Source of the DNA: Phycisphaerales bacterium
GTDB lineage: Bacteria > Planctomycetota > Phycisphaerae > Phycisphaerales > UBA1924
DNA length: 41,591 bases
Direction of reading: 5' to 3'
NCBI GenBank assembly: GCA_028284805.1
Contig: JANQQZ010000056.1
Coordinates: forward strand, 1-41,591
Shown here: positions 31,078 to 39,440 of the stretch, piece by piece
Position numbering within the stretch: position 1 is the stretch's first letter
How the letters are laid out: every line of letters begins with the position of its first letter
The notes under the pieces: generated by a model
What the model saw: the letters and a program-made list of their open reading frames with translations, nothing else
The model's database searches: none
Told to the model about the DNA's origin: nothing
Translations under genes and position numbers: made by a program

Positions 31078-32456
31078 TCACCGAGAGTAAGCGCGTAGCC
31101 CTCGGGTGCAAACTCCTCCCGCGACGGCGGGAACTCGGTCTCGATCGCGAACACGCCGTCGAACTGGTCGGGCCAGACCGCCTGCATCGTCATCTGCCCC
31201 AGGGGGGCCATCATCTCGGGCTCACGCAGCCAGTGGTCGGCGGGCAGCCCACGCAGGTCCGTGAACAGATACGGGTGCTCGATCGCCCCCAGCAGATGCT
31301 CGAATGACCCGACCGGTCTCGGCGGGATCCGCCCCATGCCCGCGCCGAAGACTGTCCGCACCTCGCCCCCCTCGGCGACGAACGCGATGTGGTACAGGTC
31401 ATCACCCAGCTCGGTGTGTGCGGTGTTGCCCGCGGCAAACATCGTCTCGTACATGCGGGGGTTGAAGGGGGGCATGATGGCTCGCAGGTCGTACACCCCG
31501 TGGAACGTCGCCGCCCAGACGATCAGCTTGCGATCCGGGTACACCTCGTTGGCGAGGAACACCAGGTTGTCGCCCATCCGCCGGTCACGGTCGTTGAGAA
31601 TCTCCGGCTCGATCCTGGTCGTGTCGTTGTTGGCCTCGATGAACGCGATGCGAGCACGCAGGAACGACGCCGCGTCGGCGAGCGAACGCTCGACGAAGCT
31701 CACGCGCCATGGCTCGTGCAGATCGATGAGTGCGGGTTCGGCTTCATCGATGATCTCAAGCGTTCGCTCGATCCACACGAGGGCTTCTCGGGCGGCGTCC
31801 AGATCACCCGTCTTCCAGAACACCTCGATCCAGTTCACGAACTCCAGCGCACCGTCCGGCATCTCACCCGCGGGCTCGAACAGGTCTTCGAGGTGCCTTT
31901 GCAGGATCGTGCTGCCCATGTCGCCGGTCAGCTGCGCGTCCATGCCGGCGGTCGTTATCGGCCGATCCGTCGACTGCGACTGCTTCACATACTCCAGCAG
32001 CGGGTGCACCTGCACGGCCTCGCTCCAGATCGTGAAGATGCTCCGGTTCGCCGCTTCGAGCGCGGTCAGGTCGGGGTCGCGCATCGCCTCGTCGACCAGC
32101 GGCCCGCTCGCCAGCCCCGCTTCCCACACGAGCACGTCGAAGCCCATCTCCTGGTGCAGGAACTTCACGAGCCGCCCCTTGGCCAGGAACGCCGCCCCCT
32201 CGCCGTGGCTCTGCTCGCCCAGCCAGACCACCCGCGCATCGCCGATGGCCCGCTTCAGCGGCAGGAGATCGGCAAAGGGATCATCCGCCAGCGTGGGATC
32301 GATCGACGTGATCTCGACCGACCGCGCCCGGAGGTCCGCGATCCGCTCGCCCTGCCCGAGGCTGAACGTCGCCTGACCCGCCGCGGGCGCCGCACAGGCG
32401 AGAACCGCGAGCAGGCTGACGAGCCCGGCGTACCCGCGTGAGTCGTTTCCTACCAT
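31074..32456 (-). CDS. Exported erythromycin-esterase-family protein
   Basis: A 460-residue protein with a signal peptide (GLVSLLAVLACAAPAAGQ). The body has the EreA-like signature VVWLGEQSHGEGAAF (Glu and His of the catalytic site), FDVLVWEAGLASG, TAGMDAQLTG and IVWAATFHGVYD. Classical Ere enzymes have WAHNxH in the last segment, so the order of residues around the second His differs. The family includes macrolide esterases and many proteins of unknown hydrolase or succinoglycan-related function. Without other resistance genes nearby I do not infer antibiotic resistance. The ATG at 32456 is only six bases from the divergent der start. Its stop overlaps the miaA start. Confidence 0.83.
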   Translation of the reverse strand: MVGNDSRGYAGLVSLLAVLACAAPAAGQATFSLGQGERIADLRARSVEITSIDPTLADDPFADLLPLKRAIGDARVVWLGEQSHGEGAAFLAKGRLVKFLHQEMGFDVLVWEAGLASGPLVDEAMRDPDLTALEAANRSIFTIWSEAVQVHPLLEYVKQSQSTDRPITTAGMDAQLTGDMGSTILQRHLEDLFEPAGEMPDGALEFVNWIEVFWKTGDLDAAREALVWIERTLEIIDEAEPALIDLHEPWRVSFVERSLADAASFLRARIAFIEANNDTTRIEPEILNDRDRRMGDNLVFLANEVYPDRKLIVWAATFHGVYDLRAIMPPFNPRMYETMFAAGNTAHTELGDDLYHIAFVAEGGEVRTVFGAGMGRIPPRPVGSFEHLLGAIEHPYLFTDLRGLPADHWLREPEMMAPLGQMTMQAVWPDQFDGVFAIETEFPPSREEFAPEGYALTLGE

Positions 32457-32462
32457 CGCACC

Positions 32463-34070
32463 ATGCCCCTTCCTCGCGTCGCGATCGTGGGCCGACCCAA
32501 CGTCGGCAAGTCCTCCCTGGTCAACCTGATGGCCAAGGAGAAGGTTTCAATCGTCGACGATTTGCCGGGCGTGACACGCGACCGGGTCTCGGTGATCATC
32601 GACCTCGAGCACCCCGAGAACGCCGGGCCGACCAAGGCGATCGAGCTGATCGACACCGGAGGTTTCGGGGTCTACGCCGCCGAGGGCCAACAGATCGACG
32701 ACGCGGGCAAGGACCTGGCCGCCCTCACCGACAAGATCGAGTGGCAGATCGCCGAGGCCGTCGGGACGGCCGACCTGGTGCTGTTCGCGATCGACGTGCA
32801 GGCGGGCATCACCCCGCGAGACGAAGAGATCGCCAAGATGCTCCGCGAGCAGAGGCTCGGTCGCGAGCGCAGGCGTGGGGCCGACGCCGTGCCCGTCGTC
32901 GTCGTCGGTACCAAGACCGACGGGCCCAAGTGGGAGGTACACGGCTACGAGCTGTCGGCGCTGGGCTTCGGCGAGCCTCTGATGATCAGCTCGACGAGCA
33001 ACTACTTCAGGCGCGACTTCCTCGACAAGCTCTACGAGCTCGTTCCGGATGTTGTTGTCGAACCCGACGAACGACGCTCGAGTGATCTCAGGCTCGCGAT
33101 CGTGGGCAAGCGCAACGCGGGGAAGAGCACGCTCATCAACCAGCTCGCGGGCGAGGAGCGCGTGATCGTCAGCGAGATCGCGGGCACCACGCGCGACGCG
33201 GTCGACGTCCGCTTCGACTTCGGCGACCGATCGATCACCGCGATCGACACCGCGGGTCTGCGCAAGAAGTCGTCGTTCTCGGGGCGCGTCGAGTGGTGGG
33301 CCCTCGACCGGCTCGAGAAATCGCTGAACCGCGCCGATGTCGCGCTGTTCATGGTCGACGCCACCGAGCGTTTGAGCCATGTCGACGACCAGCTCGCCAG
33401 AATGGTCATCGACGCTGGCACGCCCGTGGTCGTCGTGATCAACAAGTGGGACATCGCGGGCGGCACGATCGGCAAGAAGGGACGCCCCGTCACGCCCGAG
33501 GACTACGAGGAGTACCTCCGCAAGCACCTGCGGGGCCTCGGCTTCGCCCCCATGGCCTTCATGAGCGCCAAGGAGGGCACCAACGTCGAGGGCGTGATCG
33601 ACCTGGCATTCGAGATGGCCGAGCAGGGACGCACCCGCGTCGGCACGGGCGAGCTGAACCGCCTCATCGGGCGGCTGATGGAAACCCGGGGCCCGTCGAA
33701 CAAGCTGGGCCTGCGCGCCAAGATCTACTACGCCGCCCAGACCGGCACCCGTCCGCCCACGATCACCATGGTCGTCAACGACCCGACCATGTTCACGCCC
33801 ATGTACCAGCGGTTCCTGATGAACCGCTTCCGCGAGGAGCTGCCCTTCGGCGAGGTGCCCATCCGCCTGCGGATCAAGGGGCGCAAGCGCGACGGCAAGG
33901 GCAAGACAAAGGCCTACGACCCGGTGACCGCCGACGAGTTCGCGCCCGAGATGTCCCCCGAGGCTGTTGAGGTCGACCTGAGCCAGGTCAGCGAGGACGA
34001 CCTCGTGTTCAGTGACACGGACTGGGCCGACGAAACCGTCGACGCCGAGGCCTACTTCGAAGACGACTGA
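32463..34070 (+). CDS. der: Double GTPase Der (EngA) with acidic C-terminal tail
   Basis: A 535-residue ribosome-assembly GTPase that acts on the 50S subunit. The first GTPase domain has GRPNVGKSS (residues 10-18), DLPGVTRDRV and DTGGFGVY. The second has GKRNAGKST (about 214-222), EIAGTTRDAVDV, DTAGLRKKSSF and INKWD. The KH-like domain follows (FRRELPFGEVPIRLRIKGRKR-type region near the end). Two oddities: the G4 motif of the first domain reads TKTD (VVVGTKTDGP) rather than NKxD, and the last about 50 residues form an acidic tail (DLSQVSEDDLVF...DAEAYFEDD) not found in most Der proteins. The ATG at 32463 is forced by the P-loop only nine residues later. It starts six bases from a divergent gene. 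Confidence 0.95.
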   Translation: MPLPRVAIVGRPNVGKSSLVNLMAKEKVSIVDDLPGVTRDRVSVIIDLEHPENAGPTKAIELIDTGGFGVYAAEGQQIDDAGKDLAALTDKIEWQIAEAVGTADLVLFAIDVQAGITPRDEEIAKMLREQRLGRERRRGADAVPVVVVGTKTDGPKWEVHGYELSALGFGEPLMISSTSNYFRRDFLDKLYELVPDVVVEPDERRSSDLRLAIVGKRNAGKSTLINQLAGEERVIVSEIAGTTRDAVDVRFDFGDRSITAIDTAGLRKKSSFSGRVEWWALDRLEKSLNRADVALFMVDATERLSHVDDQLARMVIDAGTPVVVVINKWDIAGGTIGKKGRPVTPEDYEEYLRKHLRGLGFAPMAFMSAKEGTNVEGVIDLAFEMAEQGRTRVGTGELNRLIGRLMETRGPSNKLGLRAKIYYAAQTGTRPPTITMVVNDPTMFTPMYQRFLMNRFREELPFGEVPIRLRIKGRKRDGKGKTKAYDPVTADEFAPEMSPEAVEVDLSQVSEDDLVFSDTDWADETVDAEAYFEDD

Positions 34071-34087
34071 CCCACGAGGAGCTTCCG

Positions 34088-34597
34088 ATGCTGCACGCCG
34101 CGATTGGCATCATGACGGCCGCGCTGATCTCGGGCCCCGCGCCCCGGCCCGCGATTGCCGCGAGCGATCTCGAGTTCCTCGCCGGCACCTGGCGTGGCGC
34201 GGCCGGGCCAATGGTCTTCGAAGAAACCTGGCTCCCCCCGCGAGCCGGCAACCTGACCGGCACCTTCCGGATGACCGCCCCCGACGACGAAGGCGTGAGC
34301 CGCGTTAGCGTCGTCGAGATCATGACCATCACCGAGGACGACGAGTCGGGCGAGCTCGTCTACCGCCTCCGACACTTCGACACCTCGCTCGTGCCCTGGG
34401 CCAGCGAGGCGGACGGCCCGATCCAGGCGGTCGTGACCCTGGGCGGCGAGCAGCGCCTGCGATTCCATCCGACCGACCCCGAGGGCGACATCGAGTCGTT
34501 CGAGTACGCGGTCGAGGGTGAGACGCTGACCGCGATCGTCAACTTCAAGACCGAGGGGCGCGAGCCGTTCGAGCTCGTGTTCCGGCGCGTGCGCTGA
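34088..34597 (+). CDS. Exported DUF6265-like protein
   Basis: A 169-residue protein. Residues 1-24 look like a signal peptide (GIMTAALISGPAPRPAIAA). The rest has the pattern FLAGTWRG...FEETWLPPRAGNLTGTFRM...SVVEIMTITEDDESGELVYRLRHF...LTAIVNFKTEGREPFELVFRRV, which resembles DUF6265, a lipocalin-like beta-barrel domain of unknown role. GAGGAG precedes the ATG by about seven bases. It follows der by 17 bases on the same strand and may be co-transcribed with it. The bidirectional-looking hairpin at 34619-34647 lies after its stop. Function unknown. Confidence 0.78.
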   Translation: MLHAAIGIMTAALISGPAPRPAIAASDLEFLAGTWRGAAGPMVFEETWLPPRAGNLTGTFRMTAPDDEGVSRVSVVEIMTITEDDESGELVYRLRHFDTSLVPWASEADGPIQAVVTLGGEQRLRFHPTDPEGDIESFEYAVEGETLTAIVNFKTEGREPFELVFRRVR

Positions 34598-34611
34598 CCG
34601 GGCACCGGAGC

Positions 34612-34647
34612 AAAAAGCGAGAAGGCCCGGACGGGCCGGGCCTCCTC
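34612..34647 (-). terminator. Terminator hairpin between convergent genes
   Basis: AGGCCCGG-ACGGG-CCGGGCCT (34623-34643), extended by an outer GAG/CTC pair past one mismatch, forms a strong stem. For the leftward protease gene it is followed on the minus strand by a run of five T (34616-34612), making it a good rho-independent terminator. It could also stop rightward transcription from the DUF6265-like gene, though without a T-run on that side. Confidence 0.75.
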
Positions 34648-34676
34648 GGAAGGTGGATCACTCTATCGGTCGGCGA

Positions 34677-36809
34677 TCAGCAGCCGGCGTTGTAGTTCTG
34701 GATCCAGGCGTTGAAGTCCGCGGGCGAGCAGACGGTGTCGCCGTTCTGATCGCACTCGGGGGCGTTGTTGTTGAACGCGACGATCCAGGCGTTGAAGTCG
34801 GCGGGCGTCAGCTCGCCGTCGCCGTTGGTGTCGGCCACGCACCCGGCGTCGCAGAAGAACGCGCCGATCGAGAAGTCATCGACGCCCGACTCGGTGATCG
34901 AGGCGTTGGGCTCGTCCTGCGTGAAGAACTGCAGCTGGACCTGCGAGCTTGCGCTCACGAAGTCGGAGACGCGGAAGCTCCGCTCCTCCCAGCCCGCGGT
35001 CGAGCTGATCACCTCGACGGTCGTCCAGGTCGCGCCGCCGTTGTCGGAGATCTGGATCGTCAGCTGGTCGTTGGCCGGGTCGTTGGTGGCGTGCCAGACC
35101 TGGAACGACACCTCGGGCTCGTCGATCGCGGTCACGTCGTAGATGTCGGAGAGCAGGAAGACCGGCCCGCCGTCGACGTCCTCGTTGGCCGTGTTGCCCG
35201 TGACCCAGGCCGAGCCCGAGCCATCGGCATCGCTGCCCGGGTCGCTGCGTCCGAAGTTGCCCGGAACGCCGCGGTCCCACTGGCCCGTGGTCGCGGTGCC
35301 CGCGGTGGTCCAGCCGGCGGCGGTCTCCATGTCGAGCTCGACGACCGCGTTGAACCCGTCCGCGATCACGGCCTGCGCGTTCGCCGGCCCGTTGTACGTC
35401 TCGCCGTCGGTGCCCTGGATGCTGAACGCCATCGTGGCGATGTCGTTGCAGTCGCCGCCCGGGAGGGTGACGCTGTAGCTGTCGCCGCCGTTGTGAGTCA
35501 GCGGGATGTTCACGAAGCCCGTGCTCGTGGTGTAGAGCAGCGAGGCGGTCGACGGAACCGGGTTCACGTCATTGCCCGTGGTGACGGTTACGTCGATGTC
35601 GAGCCCGCTCTGCGGGATCAGGTCGGGCAGCCCCCCCGGGAAGCTGAACATCGGTCCCTGCGGCAGGCAGACGCCCGTCGGGTTCGCGAGCGCGGCCTGC
35701 AGGGCCGGGTGCCCGCCCCAGGTGCCCTGGTTCGAGCCGCCGCCCGAGTTGCAACCCGCGTGGGTGTGGATGCCGAAGGCGACGCCCGTGTCATCGTCGA
35801 TGACGGGTGAGCCGGAGTTGCCCCCGGTGGTGTCCATCGCGTAGCGGATCAGGTTGCCCGAGAACGTGACGAACGGGCCGGCGTGGGTCTTCTGCACCGC
35901 GTACCACGAGCAGGGCGCAAGGCTCGAGGAGACCGAGCCGTACCCCGTCACGCGGGCGGTGGAGGCGGTGTCCGCCACGCCCGGGTCGAAGGTGAACCAG
36001 TCGCCCTGCGCCTGCCAGGGGAGCAGCCCGGTGTTCGAGTTCGGGAACGCTCCGAGGTAGCCCCAGTCGTTGCCCGTGCCCTGACCGCCGTTGGTCTGCT
36101 GGCTCGCTGGATCGACCGGGTACTGATCCTCCGGTCCCGGGTGGTTGATGCCGCCGAAGGTGCAGGAGTTGTCCGACAGGGGCACGTTGAACTGGAGCAC
36201 GTTGATGCTGCTGTTGCCGCTCGGGTTGCAGTGCCCCGCGGTCAGGAAGCAGCGCTCGCTGTCGTCGAACATCCATGCCGTGCACCCGATGGGCAGCGCG
36301 CGTGCGGCGCGCGGGTCGCTCGACAGCGTCCGGTCGTCGGTCGAGCCGCAGATCGACTCGACGGGCACCTGCACGGGCTCGCCCGCGATCACCGAGTTCA
36401 TCGTCAGCTCGTTGTCGCCCGAGCCCGGGTGGGCGATCAGCTCGATGATCACCGTATCGCCGTTGAAGTACGCCGAGGTGTAGCCCCACTGACGCACCGA
36501 GTCCCGGTCGAGGTACTGCACTGCACCGTCCTCGATCGAGGTGATCTTCAGGTACGACCCGTTGCCCGTGTCCTTCGAGCCCGCGAGCGTGACCTCGTTG
36601 AAGCGGAGCCGCAGCCAATCGGCGTTCTGCACGCTCACGATCTCCGTGAAGATCGTCGCGATCGCCTCGCCGTTGTTCTGGATCAGCCCCGAATCCACCG
36701 CGATCTCAGCGTCGAACTGACGCAGGGGATCGGTCGGAGGGTTCAACTGACCGGTTGCGGTGCCGCAGAGCGCGACCAGCGCCGCGCACGTCCCCAAAGC
36801 CCTGTACAT
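34677..36809 (-). CDS. Secreted trypsin-like serine protease with GC-type dockerin tail
   Basis: A 710-residue exported protein. The signal peptide is residues 1-20 (ALGTCAALVALCGTATG). A chymotrypsin-fold protease domain (about 145-390) has the triad H193 in LTAGHC, D248 in GNDWGYLG and S332 in TTGGNSGSPV. A following beta-sandwich region (about 500-650; VSFQVWHATNDPANDQLTIQISDNGGATWTTVEVIS) resembles a jelly-roll/MAM-like module. Residues 653-710 form two dockerin-like calcium repeats (DTNGDGELTPADFNAWI and DQNGDTVCSPADFNAWI), ending in Gly-Cys: the GC-type dockerin of Phycisphaerae. The ATG at 36809 is chosen for the signal peptide; the frame continues 29 codons upstream. It is separated from the flotillin gene by a 175-base gap with a hairpin and followed by a strong terminator. 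Confidence 0.88.
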   Translation of the reverse strand: MYRALGTCAALVALCGTATGQLNPPTDPLRQFDAEIAVDSGLIQNNGEAIATIFTEIVSVQNADWLRLRFNEVTLAGSKDTGNGSYLKITSIEDGAVQYLDRDSVRQWGYTSAYFNGDTVIIELIAHPGSGDNELTMNSVIAGEPVQVPVESICGSTDDRTLSSDPRAARALPIGCTAWMFDDSERCFLTAGHCNPSGNSSINVLQFNVPLSDNSCTFGGINHPGPEDQYPVDPASQQTNGGQGTGNDWGYLGAFPNSNTGLLPWQAQGDWFTFDPGVADTASTARVTGYGSVSSSLAPCSWYAVQKTHAGPFVTFSGNLIRYAMDTTGGNSGSPVIDDDTGVAFGIHTHAGCNSGGGSNQGTWGGHPALQAALANPTGVCLPQGPMFSFPGGLPDLIPQSGLDIDVTVTTGNDVNPVPSTASLLYTTSTGFVNIPLTHNGGDSYSVTLPGGDCNDIATMAFSIQGTDGETYNGPANAQAVIADGFNAVVELDMETAAGWTTAGTATTGQWDRGVPGNFGRSDPGSDADGSGSAWVTGNTANEDVDGGPVFLLSDIYDVTAIDEPEVSFQVWHATNDPANDQLTIQISDNGGATWTTVEVISSTAGWEERSFRVSDFVSASSQVQLQFFTQDEPNASITESGVDDFSIGAFFCDAGCVADTNGDGELTPADFNAWIVAFNNNAPECDQNGDTVCSPADFNAWIQNYNAGC

Positions 36810-36984
36810 GGTGCAATGCCTTTCGTCGTACCGGCGCACATGAACGCGCCCGGCGGGCACGCCCGCCGAATGAACCAGACTCTTCACCCGCGCCACGCGA
36901 CGCGAACAACGGGCTCGTGCGCGAGTCGCGCACCGGCCCGTTGCCGCAGCTTACCACACGCAGGTAGATATTGGAACCGGTTTA
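36810..36984 (-). other. Gap with a long imperfect hairpin between flotillin and protease genes
   Basis: At 36908-36942, AACGGGC and GCCCGTT form an outer stem around GTGCGCGA-G-TCGCGCAC, with one mismatch and one G-T pair between. The stem is about 16 bp and very stable. No T-run follows it on the minus strand. It may end or process the flotillin transcript or regulate the protease gene. No clear promoter is seen. Confidence 0.4.
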
Positions 36985-38646
36985 TCAACTCGGATCGGCG
37001 GGCGGATCCTGCGAAGATATGGTGGATTTCCGGGTCCGATCATCTGATTCGTCGACCCGACCCAGATACCCTGGAAGCTCCACGCCAGCCTGCTTCGCGA
37101 GCTCGTGCACCGGGGGCAACGCCCCGATCAGCCCGCTCAGGAAGTCGCTCGTCGAGCCGCCCGAGCCCTTGCCCTCGATCGACGAGCCCGCACGCCCCGA
37201 GTCCCAGACCGTGATCTTGTCGATCCGCAGGTTCTGGATCGCCTTCACCTGCTCGGCGACCAGCTGCGGGAGCTGCTCGATCAGCAGCAGCGTCGGCGCC
37301 ACCTGCGGGTTGTCCGCTGCCGCCTCCATGAGCCTGCGGTAGCCCTCGGCCTTGGCCTCGAGCACCTGACGGACGCCCTCCGCCTCGGCCTGGTACTTCG
37401 CCAGCGTTGCGTCCGCCTCGCCCTTCGCCTCGCGCCGCTGCTTCTCCGCCTCCGCCTCGGCCGCGATCTCGATCCGCTGCTTCTCGATCTCCTGCGGCGC
37501 CAGCTCTTCCTTGGCGAGCCGCGCCAGCTCCTGCTCGCGCTCGGCCCGCAGGATCGCCTCGGCGGCCTCGGCCGCCGCGACGTCCGATCGCCGCGTCGCA
37601 TCCGCCTTGATCTCAGCGAGCTTGGCGTTCGAGTCGGCAATCTGCGCGCGGCTCGTGTTCTCGCCCTCGACCGCTTTCGCCTCCGCCTCCGCGACCTGCA
37701 CACGCTGGCTCTGCTCGGCGCGCTTGCTCGCCGCCGCCGTCTCCGCGTTGCGCTCGGCGATCGCGATGTCCTGGTCGCGCTTGCTCTCGGCCTCGCCCGA
37801 GATCGCCTGCGCCTCGAGCTCGGCGACCGCCACACGCTTGGTCTGCTCGGCCGCCTTCTTGCCCTTCTCGGAGCTCGCCATCTCCTGCGCGACGCTCACC
37901 GTCTTCTCGCGGATCGCGATCGCCTCGCCCGTCTCGCCGTCGCGGTCGGCCTGCGCCACCTCGACCTTGGCCTGGTTGATCGCCTCGGCAGCCGCACGCT
38001 GCCCGATGGCCCGGATGTAGCCCGACTCGTCGGTGATGTCGCGGATGTTCACGTTGATCAGCTCGAGGCCGATCTTGTTGATCTCCTGGGTCACGTTCTC
38101 GTTGATGAGACCCATGAACTTCTCGCGGTCCTTGTTGATCTCCTCGATCGACAGGGTCGCGATCACGAGGCGCAGCTGGCCCAGGATGATGTCCTGCGCC
38201 TGCTCGCGGATCGCCTGCGGGGGCAAGCCCAGCAACCGCTCGGCCGCGTTGGCCATCAGCACGGGGTCCGTCGCGATGCCCACCGTAAAGGTCGAGGGCA
38301 CGTTCACGCGGATGTTGTTCAAGGACAGCGCGCCCTCGAGCGGGATGTCGATGACCAGAGGCTCGAGCGAGAGGTACCCGAAGTCCTCGATCACGGGCCA
38401 GACGAACTGGCCGCCGCCGTGGTAGCACCGCGCGCTCTGCTTCCCGCTCTTGCCCCAGATCACGAGCACGCGGTTCGAAGGGCAGCGCCGGTAGCGCGTC
38501 GCGAAGAACACGAGCGCGAAGAAGAGCAGGAAGACCGCAACACCGATGCCCACCAGCACCAGCCCGCCGAGCCCGCTCTCCTCGCCGGCCTGCGCCAGCA
38601 CCGGATCGACCAGAATCATCCCGTTCACAAGAGCCACTGCCGTCAT
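36985..38646 (-). CDS. Flotillin-family protein (membrane-microdomain scaffold)
   Basis: A 553-residue protein. One membrane helix (about residues 27-50; LGGLVLVGIGVAVFLLFFALVFFA) follows a short N-terminus. The PHB/SPFH domain spans about 55-230 (SNRVLVIWGKSGKQSARCYHGGGQFVWPVIEDFGYL, INKIGLELINVNIRDITDESGYI). A long Ala/Glu-rich coiled coil (about 230-470; repeated AEAEAKA, EAEKQRREAKGEADATL) comes next. The order is that of flotillins FloT/YqiK. The tail (residues 470-553) is less conserved. Such proteins form oligomeric rings that organise membrane domains. The ATG at 38646 overlaps the stop of the NfeD-like gene (ATGA), a common NfeD-flotillin pairing, and fixes the start. Confidence 0.92.
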   Translation of the reverse strand: MTAVALVNGMILVDPVLAQAGEESGLGGLVLVGIGVAVFLLFFALVFFATRYRRCPSNRVLVIWGKSGKQSARCYHGGGQFVWPVIEDFGYLSLEPLVIDIPLEGALSLNNIRVNVPSTFTVGIATDPVLMANAAERLLGLPPQAIREQAQDIILGQLRLVIATLSIEEINKDREKFMGLINENVTQEINKIGLELINVNIRDITDESGYIRAIGQRAAAEAINQAKVEVAQADRDGETGEAIAIREKTVSVAQEMASSEKGKKAAEQTKRVAVAELEAQAISGEAESKRDQDIAIAERNAETAAASKRAEQSQRVQVAEAEAKAVEGENTSRAQIADSNAKLAEIKADATRRSDVAAAEAAEAILRAEREQELARLAKEELAPQEIEKQRIEIAAEAEAEKQRREAKGEADATLAKYQAEAEGVRQVLEAKAEGYRRLMEAAADNPQVAPTLLLIEQLPQLVAEQVKAIQNLRIDKITVWDSGRAGSSIEGKGSGGSTSDFLSGLIGALPPVHELAKQAGVELPGYLGRVDESDDRTRKSTISSQDPPADPS

Positions 38647-39263
38647 CAAGCGTCCTCCCCGATCCGTTCCACCGTGATCGTGTTCGTGGTCGTGTCCACC
38701 CCCGACACGCGCACCATCGTTCTCGAAGCGATCGGCTCGCCTGCGCCGTCTCCGGGGGCCTGCACCGCGTCGAACACGCGACGCCGCCCCTCGAGGACCA
38801 CCTTCACGCGCCCGCGTCCGGCATCGGCCCGGGGCACCGCGATGTACACCTCGCCTGTCAGGCCGACCGCCGAGCCGATCGACACGTTGCCCGACGACTG
38901 CAGCTTGTACAGCGCCTTGAACACCGTCGCCAGCAGCCACGCGACCCCGAGCCCCGTGAGCACCGCGACGATCACCGCGCCGGTGAAGCCCAGGTCGGTC
39001 AGGCGGTACGCCGCCAGACCCATCCACCCCGCGCCCATCGCGAACGCGCTGATGGTCTGCAGGCTGATCACGCGGAACTCGCCGCCAGGGTCGTCGGCAG
39101 TGACATCGATGTCCCCGTCCAGGTCCACGTCGACGTCACCCCCCAACCCGCCCAGCACGAGCGAGATCAGGAAGTACAGCGATCCCGCGACCGCGGGTGC
39201 GCTGAACCACAGCGCGTGATCGTCGATCAACCCCCCGAGCAGCGCGAGCGTCGTGGGCGTCAT
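38646..39263 (-). CDS. NfeD/YqiJ-like membrane protein with OB-fold
   Basis: A 205-residue protein. About three membrane segments (approximately residues 22-40, 68-88 and 93-116) with an Asp-rich loop between the first two (GGDVDVDLDGDIDVTADD) precede a cytoplasmic OB-fold (about 125-205; VGLTGEVYIAVPRADAGRGRVKVVLEG). That is the NfeD/YqiJ layout. The ATG at 39263 has a GGAGGT ribosome site seven bases upstream; an in-frame ATG 14 codons upstream lacks one. The gene is translationally coupled to flotillin. The Asp-rich loop could bind calcium, but that is inference. Confidence 0.87.
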   Translation of the reverse strand: MTPTTLALLGGLIDDHALWFSAPAVAGSLYFLISLVLGGLGGDVDVDLDGDIDVTADDPGGEFRVISLQTISAFAMGAGWMGLAAYRLTDLGFTGAVIVAVLTGLGVAWLLATVFKALYKLQSSGNVSIGSAVGLTGEVYIAVPRADAGRGRVKVVLEGRRRVFDAVQAPGDGAGEPIASRTMVRVSGVDTTTNTITVERIGEDA

Positions 39264-39440
39264 GGCGTCGGACCTCCCCGGGCAAGCCGCCCGGCCAATG
39301 GGCAAGCGCTCGGTGCGAGCGTTCGCGCCGAGTCTACCGATCCGGGGGCTTCCGGGTCGGACCGTCCGAGCCTGATTGAGTGTGGCCCCCGCCAGATGTG
39401 TATTGGGATTCGCCGGCGTGGGTTTTCGCGTCCGGCAGGG

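Noticed and set aside
31074..32456. Macrolide resistance gene
   Set aside because: Family membership alone does not show macrolide esterase activity, the second His motif differs, and there is no resistance context.
34677..36809. Cellulosome component
   Set aside because: The dockerin-like tails are of the GC type and no cohesin, scaffoldin or glycoside hydrolase is present in the window.
37105..39219. 704-residue frame antisense to flotillin and the NfeD-like gene
   Set aside because: It is a mirror of the coiled-coil codon pattern, with no start signal or domain.
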